Shown piece by piece: positions 29,505-37,762 of a DNA stretch of 64,000 bases. The position numbers and the translations under genes are program-made. The notes under the pieces are model-generated. The model did not search any database, was not told the origin of the DNA, and saw nothing but the letters and a program-made list of their open reading frames with translations. Numbering within the stretch: the stretch's first letter is position 1; each line of letters opens with the position of its first letter. Source of the DNA: Prescottella defluvii. GTDB lineage: Bacteria > Actinomycetota > Actinomycetes > Mycobacteriales > Mycobacteriaceae. Location of the stretch: positions 496,001 through 560,000 of the forward strand of contig CP121458.1 of assembly GCA_029690005.1 (NCBI GenBank), read 5' to 3'.

Positions 29505-30321
29505 GTGATCAGCGATACCGACATCACCGCCCATCTGAACGACGAGGTGCGCGCCATCCCCTACCCCGGGCGGTGGCTGAGTCCCCGTTCGAGGGCGACG
29601 GCGCGGCCGTGATCGCGCGCGACGCGGGGCTGTCGGAAGTGCGCGTCGACCGACGGACCGGTCGCGTCGACGGAGTGGACCTGCCGACCGGTGCGGCGCA
29701 GGTGCTCGCTCCCTCCCGCACGCTCTCGGTGCGCTCGCGGCGGCGTACGCCTCGGCATCCCGGAGCACCCGCGGGGCCTCGGATCAGGCGTTGGAACGCA
29801 TCGAGCAGACCCTGCTGGAAGCGATCCGTGCGGTGTCGTCGGAGTTGGCGGCCGAGGGATCGTTCTGGGCGATCGCGGCGGAGGAACTCGGCAACGGGGT
29901 GCTCGGCGCCGACACCGGCGAGCCCGTCGTGGTGTCGGCGTCGGGCGGTCCCACCGTCGTGATCGCGATGCCGATGATGCGGTTGCGTGAGGCGCTCGCC
30001 GCAGAGGGGCTCGGCCTGCTCGACTACCGCGCATCGGTGTCGTACGCGGCACTTTCCGGCGATCTCGGTACCACCCTGGCGAACACGGCCCGACCCGGTG
30101 CGCAGGCGTCGGGCCCCGCGCAGGTGCTCGTCGTCGACCAGCAGACGCGGCTCACCGCCGACGATCTCACCTTTCCGACGCTGCGGATGCTGGTCCTGCT
30201 CCACCCGGTGACCCTGCCCGCGGACCTGCTCGACGCGGCCGCGCGGCTGGAAGTGGTGACCGTGGGCGGGTCCGGCCCGTTCACGCGGATCGCCGACCTC
30301 GTCACCCGCCTCGACGCCTGA
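29505..30321 (+). CDS. conserved hypothetical protein, frame-broken twice
   Basis: About 272 residues after adding one G near 29572 (PYPGAVAESPFEGDGAAV) and one C near 29712 (VLAPLPHALGALAAAYASAS). The rebuilt protein is soluble, with no signal peptide or membrane segment and no motif I recognise; LVVDQQTRLTADDLTF and VVTVGGSGPFTRIADL are notable stretches. It lies between the amidase and two convergent lipoprotein genes. The continuous GC3 pattern across all three frames after repair is the argument for one gene. Confidence 0.55.
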
Positions 30322-30328
30322 CAGTCCG

Positions 30329-31060
30329 TCAGTTCCCGTCGGCCGCGGCCAGGAGCACGACGATGTCGCGCTGGCCGCGGTTCTGCGCGTTCTGCAGCGC
30401 CGTGAGGCCCCGCGCATCGCGGATCGACGGATCGGCGCCGGCGTCGAGCAACTGCGTGACGGTGTCGACGTAGTGCGCCGAGCCGTCGCCGTAGACGACC
30501 GCCTCGAGCAGCGCCGTCCAGCCGGGGTCGTTGACGTGGTTCACCGGCGCCCCGGCCCGGAGGAGGATCCGCACCGTCTCGACGTGGCCGTGCTCGGACG
30601 CCGGGATCAGTGCGGTGCCGCCGAACCTGTTGGTGCTGTTCACGTCCGCGCCGTGCGACAGCGTGGCGACCAGGATCTCGTTCAGGCCCTCGGCGCCGGC
30701 GTACAGGAACGCCGAATCCTGCATGTCGTCCTTGGCGTTCACGTCGGCGCCGGCGTCGATCAGCGCCGTGGCGGCGGCGACGGCGTTCACCTTGGTCGCC
30801 GCGACCAGCGGGGTGCGACCACCGGCGCCGCGGGCCTCGAGGGCGGCGCCGCGTTCCAGCGCGTCGCGCACCCCTGCCGCGTCGTCCGCCCGCGCCGCCT
30901 CGAAGAGCTGCCGCTCGAGTTCCGGAGTCGACGTCGGTGTCCGCGCCGCATCGGAGGTGATCGCGGAAGGTGTTGTGGCGGGAGGTGTCTCGACGACATC
31001 ACCGGTTCCGCAGGCCGCCGCCGTCAACGCGACGGCGGCCAGCACGACGGCCGCTCTCAC
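30329..31060 (-). CDS. ankyrin-repeat lipoprotein
   Basis: 243 residues. Signal VRAAVVLAAVALTAAAC ends in a Cys that fits a lipobox, so the protein is probably lipid-anchored outside the membrane. After a Thr/Pro linker come about five ankyrin repeats (for example GRTPLVAATKVNAVAAATAL, FGGTALIPASEHGHVETV, GLTALQNAQNRGQRDIV), which usually bind proteins. The GTG at 31060 overlaps the stop of the haem-binding lipoprotein gene by 4 bases (GTGA). Coupled expression suggests that the two act together at the cell surface. Confidence 0.85.
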   Translation of the reverse strand: MRAAVVLAAVALTAAACGTGDVVETPPATTPSAITSDAARTPTSTPELERQLFEAARADDAAGVRDALERGAALEARGAGGRTPLVAATKVNAVAAATALIDAGADVNAKDDMQDSAFLYAGAEGLNEILVATLSHGADVNSTNRFGGTALIPASEHGHVETVRILLRAGAPVNHVNDPGWTALLEAVVYGDGSAHYVDTVTQLLDAGADPSIRDARGLTALQNAQNRGQRDIVVLLAAADGN

Positions 31061-31647
31061 TGCAGGCTGCCGGCGATCTCGGCGAGACCCGCCGCGGCGC
31101 AGGCCTGGTCGGCGTTGGCGTCGGGTGCCCCGCCGACACCGATGCCGGCGATCGACGCGTTGCCCACCTTGACGCTCACGCCGCCGGGCAGGAACAGGGT
31201 GCCGGGCAGGTCGACGATCGTCGGGCCGTCGCCCTTCGCGCGGCCGGCGAGGTCGGAGGTGTTCGCGCCGAACGCGGCGGCGGTGTAGCCCTTGGCCCGC
31301 GAGGCCTCGACGGTGTGCTGGGCCGCGTTGTCGCCGCGGAGCATGGCCTGGACGTTGCCGGACCGGTCCACGACGGACACGGTGACGAATCCGAGGCCGT
31401 CGGCCTGGCACTTGGCGAGCGCGGCCTGCGCGGCGCGGCCGGCGGTCGCCACCGACAGGCGGTTGGCGGAGACGGTGCCCTTCTCCGAGTCGCCGGGCTT
31501 CTGCGCGGACACCGCGGCGGGGGCCACCTCGGTGGTGGTCGAGGCGGCCGCGGCGTCGTCGGTGGATCCGCAGGCCGTCGCGACCAGGAGTGCCGCGGCG
31601 GGGATGGTGATCGCGAGGGCGCGGGGCAAACGACGGGAGGTGTTCAT
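31057..31647 (-). CDS. GlcG/HbpS-family haem-binding lipoprotein
   Basis: 196 residues. Signal with lipobox LLVATACGS, a Ser/Thr linker, then a GlcG/HbpS (DUF336) domain: GFVTVSVVDRSGNVQAMLRGD, YTAAAFGANTSDLA, TLFLPGGVSVKVG and SIAGIGVGGAPDANAD, closing with ADQACAAAGL. HbpS of Streptomyces binds haem outside the cell and signals redox stress to a sensor kinase. The ATG at 31647 was chosen for the signal peptide; longer readings add none. A two-component system starts 140 bases away on the other strand, so a sensing link is possible. Confidence 0.85.
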   Translation of the reverse strand: MNTSRRLPRALAITIPAAALLVATACGSTDDAAAASTTTEVAPAAVSAQKPGDSEKGTVSANRLSVATAGRAAQAALAKCQADGLGFVTVSVVDRSGNVQAMLRGDNAAQHTVEASRAKGYTAAAFGANTSDLAGRAKGDGPTIVDLPGTLFLPGGVSVKVGNASIAGIGVGGAPDANADQACAAAGLAEIAGSLQ

Positions 31648-31774
31648 CGGGGGCCTTTCGGGCGAGGAGGAATCGAACGATTCGAGCCTCGCTCGGGAGC
31701 CGGGTCGACGGCATCGGCCGCGCGGCCACCGCCGGATCATCCGAATGGCCGATACCGGTCGGCGCGGCCGTCCG

Positions 31775-31780
31775 TAGGAT
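31775..31780 (+). promoter_or_regulatory. -10 element TAGGAT, leaderless type, before the kinase gene
   Basis: TAGGAT ends 7 bases before the ATG at 31788. Confidence 0.45.
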
Positions 31781-31787
31781 CGGCCCG

Positions 31788-32936
31788 ATGCAGGATGACG
31801 AGGGCAATACCGCCTTTCGCGGGCCGCTCGGGCTCGCGATCCACCTCTCGTTCTACGTGCTGCTCGCGGCGTCGACGGCCCGCTATCTGACCTATCACGG
31901 CGTGAGCGGACGCTGGCTGGTGGTCGCGGCCCTGATCGTGGTGCTGGCCGCGCTGTACGCGGTGGTCGTGCTGCAGTCCCGGCGCGGCGGCGCGTGGCAG
32001 CCGTGGGTGTGGCCGGTGCTGACGTCGTGGGTGGCGCTGGTGTGGCTGGCGCCGAGCTTCGCGTGGACGGCGTTCCCGATCTTCTTCCTCTGCACGCGTG
32101 CCTTCCCGCGCTGGGTGGCGTACCTGATCGTCGCCGCGCTCGCGGTGTTCGCCGGCATCGAGTTCGCCTCGTTCAGCGGCCGCACCGAGTGGGCGGTGCT
32201 GCTGGCGCCGCTGTGCACCGGTGCGCTCATCGTGCTCGCGTACGGGCAGGTGGAGCGCGACAGCGCCGAGCGCGAACGCCTGCTCGGCGAGCTGGTCGAG
32301 GCCAAGTCGCGGCTCGCCGAGACCGAACGGGAGGCCGGGGTGCTGTCCGAACGCGAGCGTCTCGCGCGGGAGATCCACGACACCGTCACGCAGGGCCTCA
32401 CCAGCGCGCTGCTGCACCTCGAGGCGGCCGACGAGGTGTGGGAGCGGTCCGGGCAGCGGGCCCGCGACGAGGTGCGCACCGCGACGGCGTCACTGCGCGA
32501 GAACCTGGTCGAGACCCGCGACCTGGTCCACTACCTCAGCTCGCCCGACCTCGAGTCCCAGTCGCTGGACGCGGCCCTGCTCGCCGCCGTCCGCGGGTAC
32601 GTGCCGTCGGCGCAGCTGCGGGTGATCGGCGAGCCGGTGGGGCTGCCGTCCGACGTCGAGCACGCGCTGCTGCGGATCGTGCAGAGCGCGGCGTCGAACA
32701 TCCGGCGGCACGCGCAGGCGCAGACTGTGGGGGTGACCCTGACGTATCTGCCCGACGCCGTCGCCCTGGACGTGTTCGACGACGGTGTCGGCTTCGTCGT
32801 CGGCGAGACCGGCGGGTTCGGGCTCCCGGCGATGCGCCAGCGCGTCGAGGCCCACGGCGGCACGTTCTCGGTGGAGAGCGCGCCCGGCGAGGGCACCGTC
32901 GTGGCGGCGCAGATCCCGATCGGCGGTGCGTCGTGA
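31788..32936 (+). CDS. sensor histidine kinase, NarL/DegS type
   Basis: 382 residues. Five or so membrane segments in residues 20-150 replace a large extracellular sensor domain. A coiled helix (VERDSAERERLLGELVEAKS) leads to the HisKA_3 box EREIHDTVTQGLTSALLHLE, where the phosphorylated His lies near residue 199 (LAREIHDTV). The ATPase domain ends with VFDDGVGF and GGFGLPAMRQRVEAHGG. Stimulus unknown; a haem-binding lipoprotein gene is divergent from it. The stop overlaps the regulator gene start (GTGA). Confidence 0.93.
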   Translation: MQDDEGNTAFRGPLGLAIHLSFYVLLAASTARYLTYHGVSGRWLVVAALIVVLAALYAVVVLQSRRGGAWQPWVWPVLTSWVALVWLAPSFAWTAFPIFFLCTRAFPRWVAYLIVAALAVFAGIEFASFSGRTEWAVLLAPLCTGALIVLAYGQVERDSAERERLLGELVEAKSRLAETEREAGVLSERERLAREIHDTVTQGLTSALLHLEAADEVWERSGQRARDEVRTATASLRENLVETRDLVHYLSSPDLESQSLDAALLAAVRGYVPSAQLRVIGEPVGLPSDVEHALLRIVQSAASNIRRHAQAQTVGVTLTYLPDAVALDVFDDGVGFVVGETGGFGLPAMRQRVEAHGGTFSVESAPGEGTVVAAQIPIGGAS

Positions 32937-33553
32937 TCTCGGTGCTGCTGGTCGACGACCATCTCGTGGTGCGGGCGGGGTTGCGGGCACTGCTGGATTC
33001 GCAGCCGGACCTCGACGTGATCGGCGAGGCCGACACCGGTGAGGACGCCGTCACGATGGCCGCCGAGCGCACCCCCGACGTGGTGATGATGGATCTCGCG
33101 CTCGGGTCCGGGATCGACGGTGTGGAGGCCATCCGGCGCATCCGCACCGACCGGCCGGAGCAGCCGGTCCTGGTGTTCACCACGTACGACACCGACGCGG
33201 ACGTGGTGCGCGCGCTCGACGCCGGCGCGATCGGGTATCTCCTGAAGGACTCTGCGCCGCAGGATATCTTCGGCGCGATCCGCGGCGCGGTGGCGGGCCG
33301 CAGCGTCCTGTCGCCGCCGGTGGCGTCTCGGGTGCTGGAGCGGATGCGACGCCCCGATCAGGCGCTGACCGCCCGCGAGGCCGAATTGTTGAGCCTGCTG
33401 GCCGAGGGCCTGACCAACAAGGAACTCGGCAAGAGATTGTTCATCAGCGAGGCCACGGTGAAGACGCACCTCGCGCATATCTACGCCAAGCTCGGCGTCG
33501 ACTCGCGGGCCGCCGCGGTCTCGATCGCCCTGCGGCGGGACGGGATTCGATGA
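32933..33553 (+). CDS. NarL/FixJ-family response regulator
   Basis: 206 residues. Receiver domain: VLLVDDHLVVRAGLRALL with acidic pocket, phospho-acceptor Asp in DVVMMDLALGSGIDGVE near residue 54, and Lys in GYLLKDSAPQDIF near 104. The LuxR-type helix-turn-helix is LTAREAELLSLLAEGLTNKE with LFISEATVKTHLAHIYAKL. Works with the overlapping kinase. The stop overlaps the SUKH gene start (ATGA), so three genes form one operon. Confidence 0.94.
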   Translation: MISVLLVDDHLVVRAGLRALLDSQPDLDVIGEADTGEDAVTMAAERTPDVVMMDLALGSGIDGVEAIRRIRTDRPEQPVLVFTTYDTDADVVRALDAGAIGYLLKDSAPQDIFGAIRGAVAGRSVLSPPVASRVLERMRRPDQALTAREAELLSLLAEGLTNKELGKRLFISEATVKTHLAHIYAKLGVDSRAAAVSIALRRDGIR

Positions 33554-34110
33554 ATATGACCGGGTTTTCCACGCTCCGGGTGCCCGGCAGGCCCACCCTC
33601 GCGCACGTCGATCCGGACGTGCTGGAGACGTATCGATTCGCCGACGGCGGCGGGTTCCCGGAGTCCTATCGCGGGTTCGTTCGCAGTCTCGGCTGGGGCA
33701 GGCTGTTCGGGCTGTGGCTCGTGTACCCGCCCGTTCTCGAGGGTTATGCGGACGGCTGGCGGGCCCGGAGCAGGATCCTCACCGAGCGGCTCCGCGAGGC
33801 CTACCGCGACGGGCAGGACGAGGGGTACGACTGGATGATCGAGCCGGACGGCGACTGGTCGCTGGTCGATTCGCTCCAAGTCTTCGCTTTCAGCGAGAAC
33901 GGGGATGTGCTGCTGTGGGACACCGCCGTTCGCGATGGTCGCGGCGAGTTCCCGGTGTACTGCTCACAGAAGATGAATTCGCTGCGGCTGCTCGGGCCAT
34001 CGCTGGAGGCGGCGGCACCGCTACTGCGGGCCGAGGCCGCGGCCTTTGTGTCCGACTTCGACTTCGAACCCCTGACGGCGGCAACGACTATCGTGACGAC
34101 CCGAACCTGA
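33550..34110 (+). CDS. SMI1/KNR4 (SUKH) family protein
   Basis: 186 residues. Shows the SUKH pattern: LETYRFADGGGFPESYRGFV near the start and FAFSENGDVLLWDT in the middle, with a hydrophobic core and acidic surface. SUKH proteins often act as immunity proteins to polymorphic toxins, but some are general binding modules. No toxin gene is adjacent here; instead it is translationally coupled to a two-component system, which is unusual. It may modulate the signalling pair. Start ATG 33550 (or 33556). Confidence 0.75.
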   Translation: MNMTGFSTLRVPGRPTLAHVDPDVLETYRFADGGGFPESYRGFVRSLGWGRLFGLWLVYPPVLEGYADGWRARSRILTERLREAYRDGQDEGYDWMIEPDGDWSLVDSLQVFAFSENGDVLLWDTAVRDGRGEFPVYCSQKMNSLRLLGPSLEAAAPLLRAEAAAFVSDFDFEPLTAATTIVTTRT

Positions 34111-34120
34111 CGGGGATCGC

Positions 34121-34771
34121 TCAGGACTCCGGTGTGGCATCCGTGGCGTCGCCCGCGCCGGCGTCGTCACCCGCCAGGATCAGGTACAGCGCGCGTCGTG
34201 CGTCGGTGAGCACCTTCTCCGCGGCAGCGAGTTGTGCTGCCGTACCGGACGCCTGGACCTGTCGGGCGGCACCGTGCAAATCGTGAAGCGGTCCACGCAG
34301 GTCCGGTCCGGATCCCGCGAATGCGAATGGGTCGCCCCAGGATTCGGCGTTCTGCTCAACGTACTCGCGACCGGAGTCGGTGAGCGTGACGAGCTTGCGG
34401 CCACCCTCGGCGGTCGTCTGCACCAGGCCCTCGTCCTCCAACTGCTGGAGGGTCGGGTAGATCGCGCCGGCGCTGGGACGCCAGGCCCCGTTGGTGCGAT
34501 CGGTGATGGTCTGCATCAGCTGGTAGCCGTACATCGAGTCCTCCTGCAGCAGAAGCAGGACGGCTGCGCGGACGTCGCCGCGACCTGCCCGGCGCGGGCC
34601 GCCGCGCCCGCGGGGTCCGCCGTGTCCACGACCGCGACCGCGACCGCCACGCATGCGCGGATCCTCGCCGTCGAACGGACGGTGGTGGCGGCGCTGACGG
34701 CCCATCTCCTCGCCCCAGGCGGGGTGTCCGTGCATCTGATCCGGCCCTCGCCGGTGGTTCATGTTCCTCAT
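34121..34771 (-). CDS. PadR-family transcriptional regulator with a Gly/Arg/His-rich N-terminal tail
   Basis: 216 residues. Residues 65-140 are a PadR winged helix: VRAAVLLLLQEDSMYGYQLM, GAWRPSAGAIYPTLQQLEDE, GRKLVTLTDSGREYVEQ. The first 64 residues are low-complexity, rich in Gly, Arg and His (RGGRGRGRGHGGPRGRGG), which may bind metal or nucleic acid. A C-terminal helix follows. A perfect palindrome lies 32 bases upstream. Converges with the SUKH gene. Confidence 0.88.
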   Translation of the reverse strand: MRNMNHRRGPDQMHGHPAWGEEMGRQRRHHRPFDGEDPRMRGGRGRGRGHGGPRGRGGPRRAGRGDVRAAVLLLLQEDSMYGYQLMQTITDRTNGAWRPSAGAIYPTLQQLEDEGLVQTTAEGGRKLVTLTDSGREYVEQNAESWGDPFAFAGSGPDLRGPLHDLHGAARQVQASGTAAQLAAAEKVLTDARRALYLILAGDDAGAGDATDATPES

Positions 34772-34802
34772 CGGTTTCTCCTTTCGTCCTTAACCGACAC
34801 AC

Positions 34803-34818
34803 TCACGATATATCGTGA
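34803..34818. promoter_or_regulatory. perfect 16-bp palindrome, likely PadR operator
   Basis: tcacgatatatcgtga is its own reverse complement. It lies 32 bases before the PadR start and overlaps the expected promoter, as for autorepressing PadR proteins. It is also 104 bases before the divergent DUF3558 gene. Confidence 0.65.
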
Positions 34819-34921
34819 TCGTATCTTTGAAAAGGGTGGCGTGAGTCACTGGTGACCACGACGGGATCTGCGGTGGAACCGTGTGAGCGGTGCATGCGTC
34901 TGATCCAATGGGCGAATCGTC

Positions 34922-35479
34922 GTGAAACGAGGGGGAAGCGTGAGGTCAGTGCGTCGGTGGGGAGTTCCTGCTCTTGCAGCAGTTGGAGCGCTGACTCTGG
35001 TCGGGTGCGGGTCGACGAGCGTCGAGGGGCAGGCCGAGACGGCGAAACCCCAGGCTGGGGAGCCGGCGTTCGATCCGTGCAGCATCCCTGAGGACGTGCT
35101 GCGCACGATCGGGGTCGACCCTGCATCGCAAGAGCGCGACATCATGGACGTCAAGCAGCCGGGCTGGGGTCTGTGCAGTTGGAACGAGCCTGACCGCGCC
35201 TTCTACTTCACGATCTTCGCCACCAGGATGTCGATCGACACGATCCTTGCGAATGAACGCACTGTCGACCCAACCTCGATCGATCTCGCCGGACGCAATG
35301 CGTTCACCATCCGCGAGAAGTCCGACACCCGTAACGAGCACTGCGATGTCCTGGTCGCCGCCGGGCCGGACACGCTGATGGTTCGAACTGACCTCGGCAA
35401 GGGCCTGCCGCCCTCCGAGAGTCCGTGCCCGCAGGCGATCAAGAACGCGCAACTCCTCGAACCATCCCTGCCCCGCTGA
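34922..35479 (+). CDS. DUF3558 lipoprotein
   Basis: 185 residues. A signal peptide with lipobox (GALTLVGCGSTS) anchors the protein outside the membrane. DUF3558 features follow: EPAFDPCSIPEDVLRTIGVD, GLCSWNEPDRAFYFT and NEHCDVLVAAGPDTLMV, with three paired-looking cysteines. This family is common and of unknown function in Mycobacteriales. It starts with GTG at 34922 or 34940. It forms a pair with the next small gene; a decayed copy of the pair follows. Confidence 0.85.
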   Translation: MKRGGSVRSVRRWGVPALAAVGALTLVGCGSTSVEGQAETAKPQAGEPAFDPCSIPEDVLRTIGVDPASQERDIMDVKQPGWGLCSWNEPDRAFYFTIFATRMSIDTILANERTVDPTSIDLAGRNAFTIREKSDTRNEHCDVLVAAGPDTLMVRTDLGKGLPPSESPCPQAIKNAQLLEPSLPR

Positions 35480-35494
35480 CGGAAGGCCCCAACC

Positions 35495-35866
35495 ATGTGG
35501 ATGAACCCCTCCTGGCCCGAACTCGGCGCGATGGTCGATGCGGGCGAGCTCTTCCTCGAGCCGGGCATCGCCGAGAAGTGCGCGGCGCGCTGCGAACAGT
35601 TGCGTTTCGAGCTCATGGACCTTGAACGACGCACCAAGCGTCTCGCCAGTATCGACGGCTTCGGGCATCTCCCATCCGGCGTCGCCCTGACCCGCAAGTT
35701 CGAGCAGAAGGCGTCGGGCGGCGAGTACCCACTCGACCAGGCGCTCACCGAGCACATCACAGTCGTCGAGCAGATGCAGTCCGTCTTCGAGAAGATCGCG
35801 CAGAACTTCACCGCCACCGAGGAATCCAACGCGCAGCGGTTCACCGGGATCGATCCCGGTCACTGA
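35495..35866 (+). CDS. small helical protein paired with the DUF3558 gene
   Basis: 123 residues, helical, no signal peptide. The C-terminal stretch EHITVVEQMQSVFEKIAQNF followed by TATEESNAQRF recalls the C-terminal helix of ESX-secreted EspC/WXG100-like proteins, but the WxG turn is missing, so this is only a suggestion. It starts at ATG 35495 or 35501, 15 bases after the DUF3558 stop, and is probably in one operon. A fragment of a second copy lies at 40796-40933. Confidence 0.6.
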   Translation: MWMNPSWPELGAMVDAGELFLEPGIAEKCAARCEQLRFELMDLERRTKRLASIDGFGHLPSGVALTRKFEQKASGGEYPLDQALTEHITVVEQMQSVFEKIAQNFTATEESNAQRFTGIDPGH

Positions 35867-35931
35867 CACACAACCGAAGTGCACCAACGGAATCCGACGT
35901 CCACGCGCAGTTTTGGAGAGGATAGAAGAAC

Positions 35932-36151
35932 GTGGGGCGACACGTCATTTCGGCCGCCATCGCCGTCATTGCGTTCGGCAGACCGCGGATCGACGAGTGT
36001 CGAGGGGCAGGCAACCACGCCGACCCCCGAGCAGGGCGAGCCCGCGTTCGATCCATGCACCGTGCCCCATGACGTGCTGCGCACGATTGGGGTCGATCCG
36101 GTATCCGAAGAGCGCGACATCATGGACGTCAAGCAACCTACTTGGTGGTGA
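35932..36151 (+). pseudogene. truncated second copy of the DUF3558 lipoprotein gene
   Basis: Reads GSTSVEGQATTPTPEQGEPA and DVLRTIGVDPVSEERDIMDV, close to residues 34-80 of the intact DUF3558 protein at 34922. The signal-peptide part (VISAAIAVIAF) is in another frame, and the homology stops at about 36135, just before the second conserved Cys motif, followed by a stop. The C-terminal half is absent, not just out of frame, so this is genuine decay rather than a sequencing slip. Confidence 0.75.
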
Positions 36152-36413
36152 GGTACTCCCCGATGGCCTCGGTGCCGCCTACGCTGCCGAGTCCGGACTC
36201 TGCTGGAATGACGCCTGCTCGACAGCGCAATTCGCCGTGTCACCAGGGTTGGGACGGGGTCACCGAGAGTCTCGGTTCGGGAGCACCGGGAGTGCCCGGG
36301 CGGCGGATGTCGGCCCGAGGAACGCGAAAATGCGTGCTCGACGGCTACCGGAGAGGGGAGAATCCGGGAGCCGCCGAGCAGGTCGGGAGCGCTGCGGGAT
36401 CAGTTGGCTGCGG
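36152..36413. other. gene-free junction region
   Basis: Between the DUF3558 remnant and the 3' end of the transporter gene. Nothing recognisable is seen. It contains the left junction of the cassette that interrupts the duplicated pair. Confidence 0.35.
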
Positions 36414-37762
36414 CTACGGCGTTCGTCCCTTCAGGCGCACGTGCGTCGAGCACGTCGGCGTCGTCGTATTGGGGGCGACGGAGAGACAAGCGATGCTCAG
36501 CACGCACATGCCCACCACGATGCCGATGACCGGCCAGATGCTGCCCGTCGCCTCATACAGTAGCGTCGAGGCGAGTGGGGACAGGCCACCGAAGATCGCG
36601 CCGGCACCCTGGTAGGCGAGCGAGATGCTCGTGTACCGCGCCTGCGGGCGGAACATCTGCGCCAGCACGGTCGCGATGGGGCCGTAGGTGGCGGCTAGCA
36701 CCAACCGCATTACCGCGAAGGCGAGGACAATCAGCACCACCGATCCGGTGTGGAGGACGAGGAACTGCGGCGCGGCCATCACGGCGACCGCCACCAGGCC
36801 GTAGATCACCACACGGACGCGGCCCATGTTGTCGCCGAGCTTCGCGATCGCGAGCGTCGCCACCAACTCGACCACCGCCGCCACGCTGAGTGCGTTGAGG
36901 ATCAGGGTCTCGGAGAGGCCGATCTCCGGGCCGGTGGCGTACGCCGTGATGAACGTCGTGAGGATGTAGTAGCCACCGATAGCGATCGGCAGCGCACCGA
37001 TGCCGAGGAGGATGGTCCTCCAGTTGCTCGAGATCGCGCGCGTCAGCGGCAGTCGCGTGTCGACCGCCTCCTCGGCCGCCTCGGCCTCGAACACCGGAGA
37101 CTCCTCGACCTTCAGTCGAACCACCAGGCCGACGAGGATGAGCAGCGCCGAGGTAAGGAACGGAACGCGCCAGGCCCAGTCGTGTAGGGCCCCGTCGCCG
37201 AGGGTGGTCAGGATACTGAAGAAGCCCGTGGCGAGCAGGGCGCCCGCCGGGTTCCCGAGCTGGGCGAACGCCCCGTAGAACGTCTTGCGATCGTCCGGAG
37301 CATGTTCCACGGCCATTAGCACCGCGCCGCCCCATTCGCCGCCAACCGCCAGGCCCTGAACGAAGCGCAGGAGTACAAGCAGGATCGGAGCGAGCGCGCC
37401 GACCTGCCCGTAGGTGGGGAGCACGCCGATGAGGACGGTGCTGCCACCCATCATCGTCAACGTCATCACCAGCGCGGTACGGCGCCGATGCGGTCACCGA
37501 TGTGCCCGAAGACGATCCCGCCGAGCGGCCGGGCGAAGAAGCCGACCGCGAACGTCGCGAACGACGCGGCGATGCCGGTCAGGCGTCCGGTGTCCGCGGG
37601 GAAGAAGACGTGGCCGAAGACCAGCGCCGCGGCGGTGGCGTAGATGTAGAAGTCGTACCACTCGATCGTCGTGCCGACGAATGCCGCGAACGCGGCCTTG
37701 CGGGCCTTCCCGATCTGTACCTGCTCCGCCGGTGTCCGGTCGGTCGTGCTGCGCCCGCTCAC
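36414..37762 (-). CDS. MHS-type MFS transporter (metabolite:H+ symporter), frame-broken
   Basis: About 449 residues after repair, 12 membrane segments. The opening AAFAAFVGTTIEWYDFYIY and GIVFGHIGDRIGRR (motif A) plus RFVQGLAVGGEWGGAVLMA are typical of the MHS family, which imports small organic acids, shikimate or osmolytes. The frame is lost at about 37486; one more base joins IGDRIG to RRTALVMTLTMMGG. The GTG at 37762 overlaps the amidohydrolase stop (GTGA). It probably imports the substrate of that enzyme. Confidence 0.88.
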
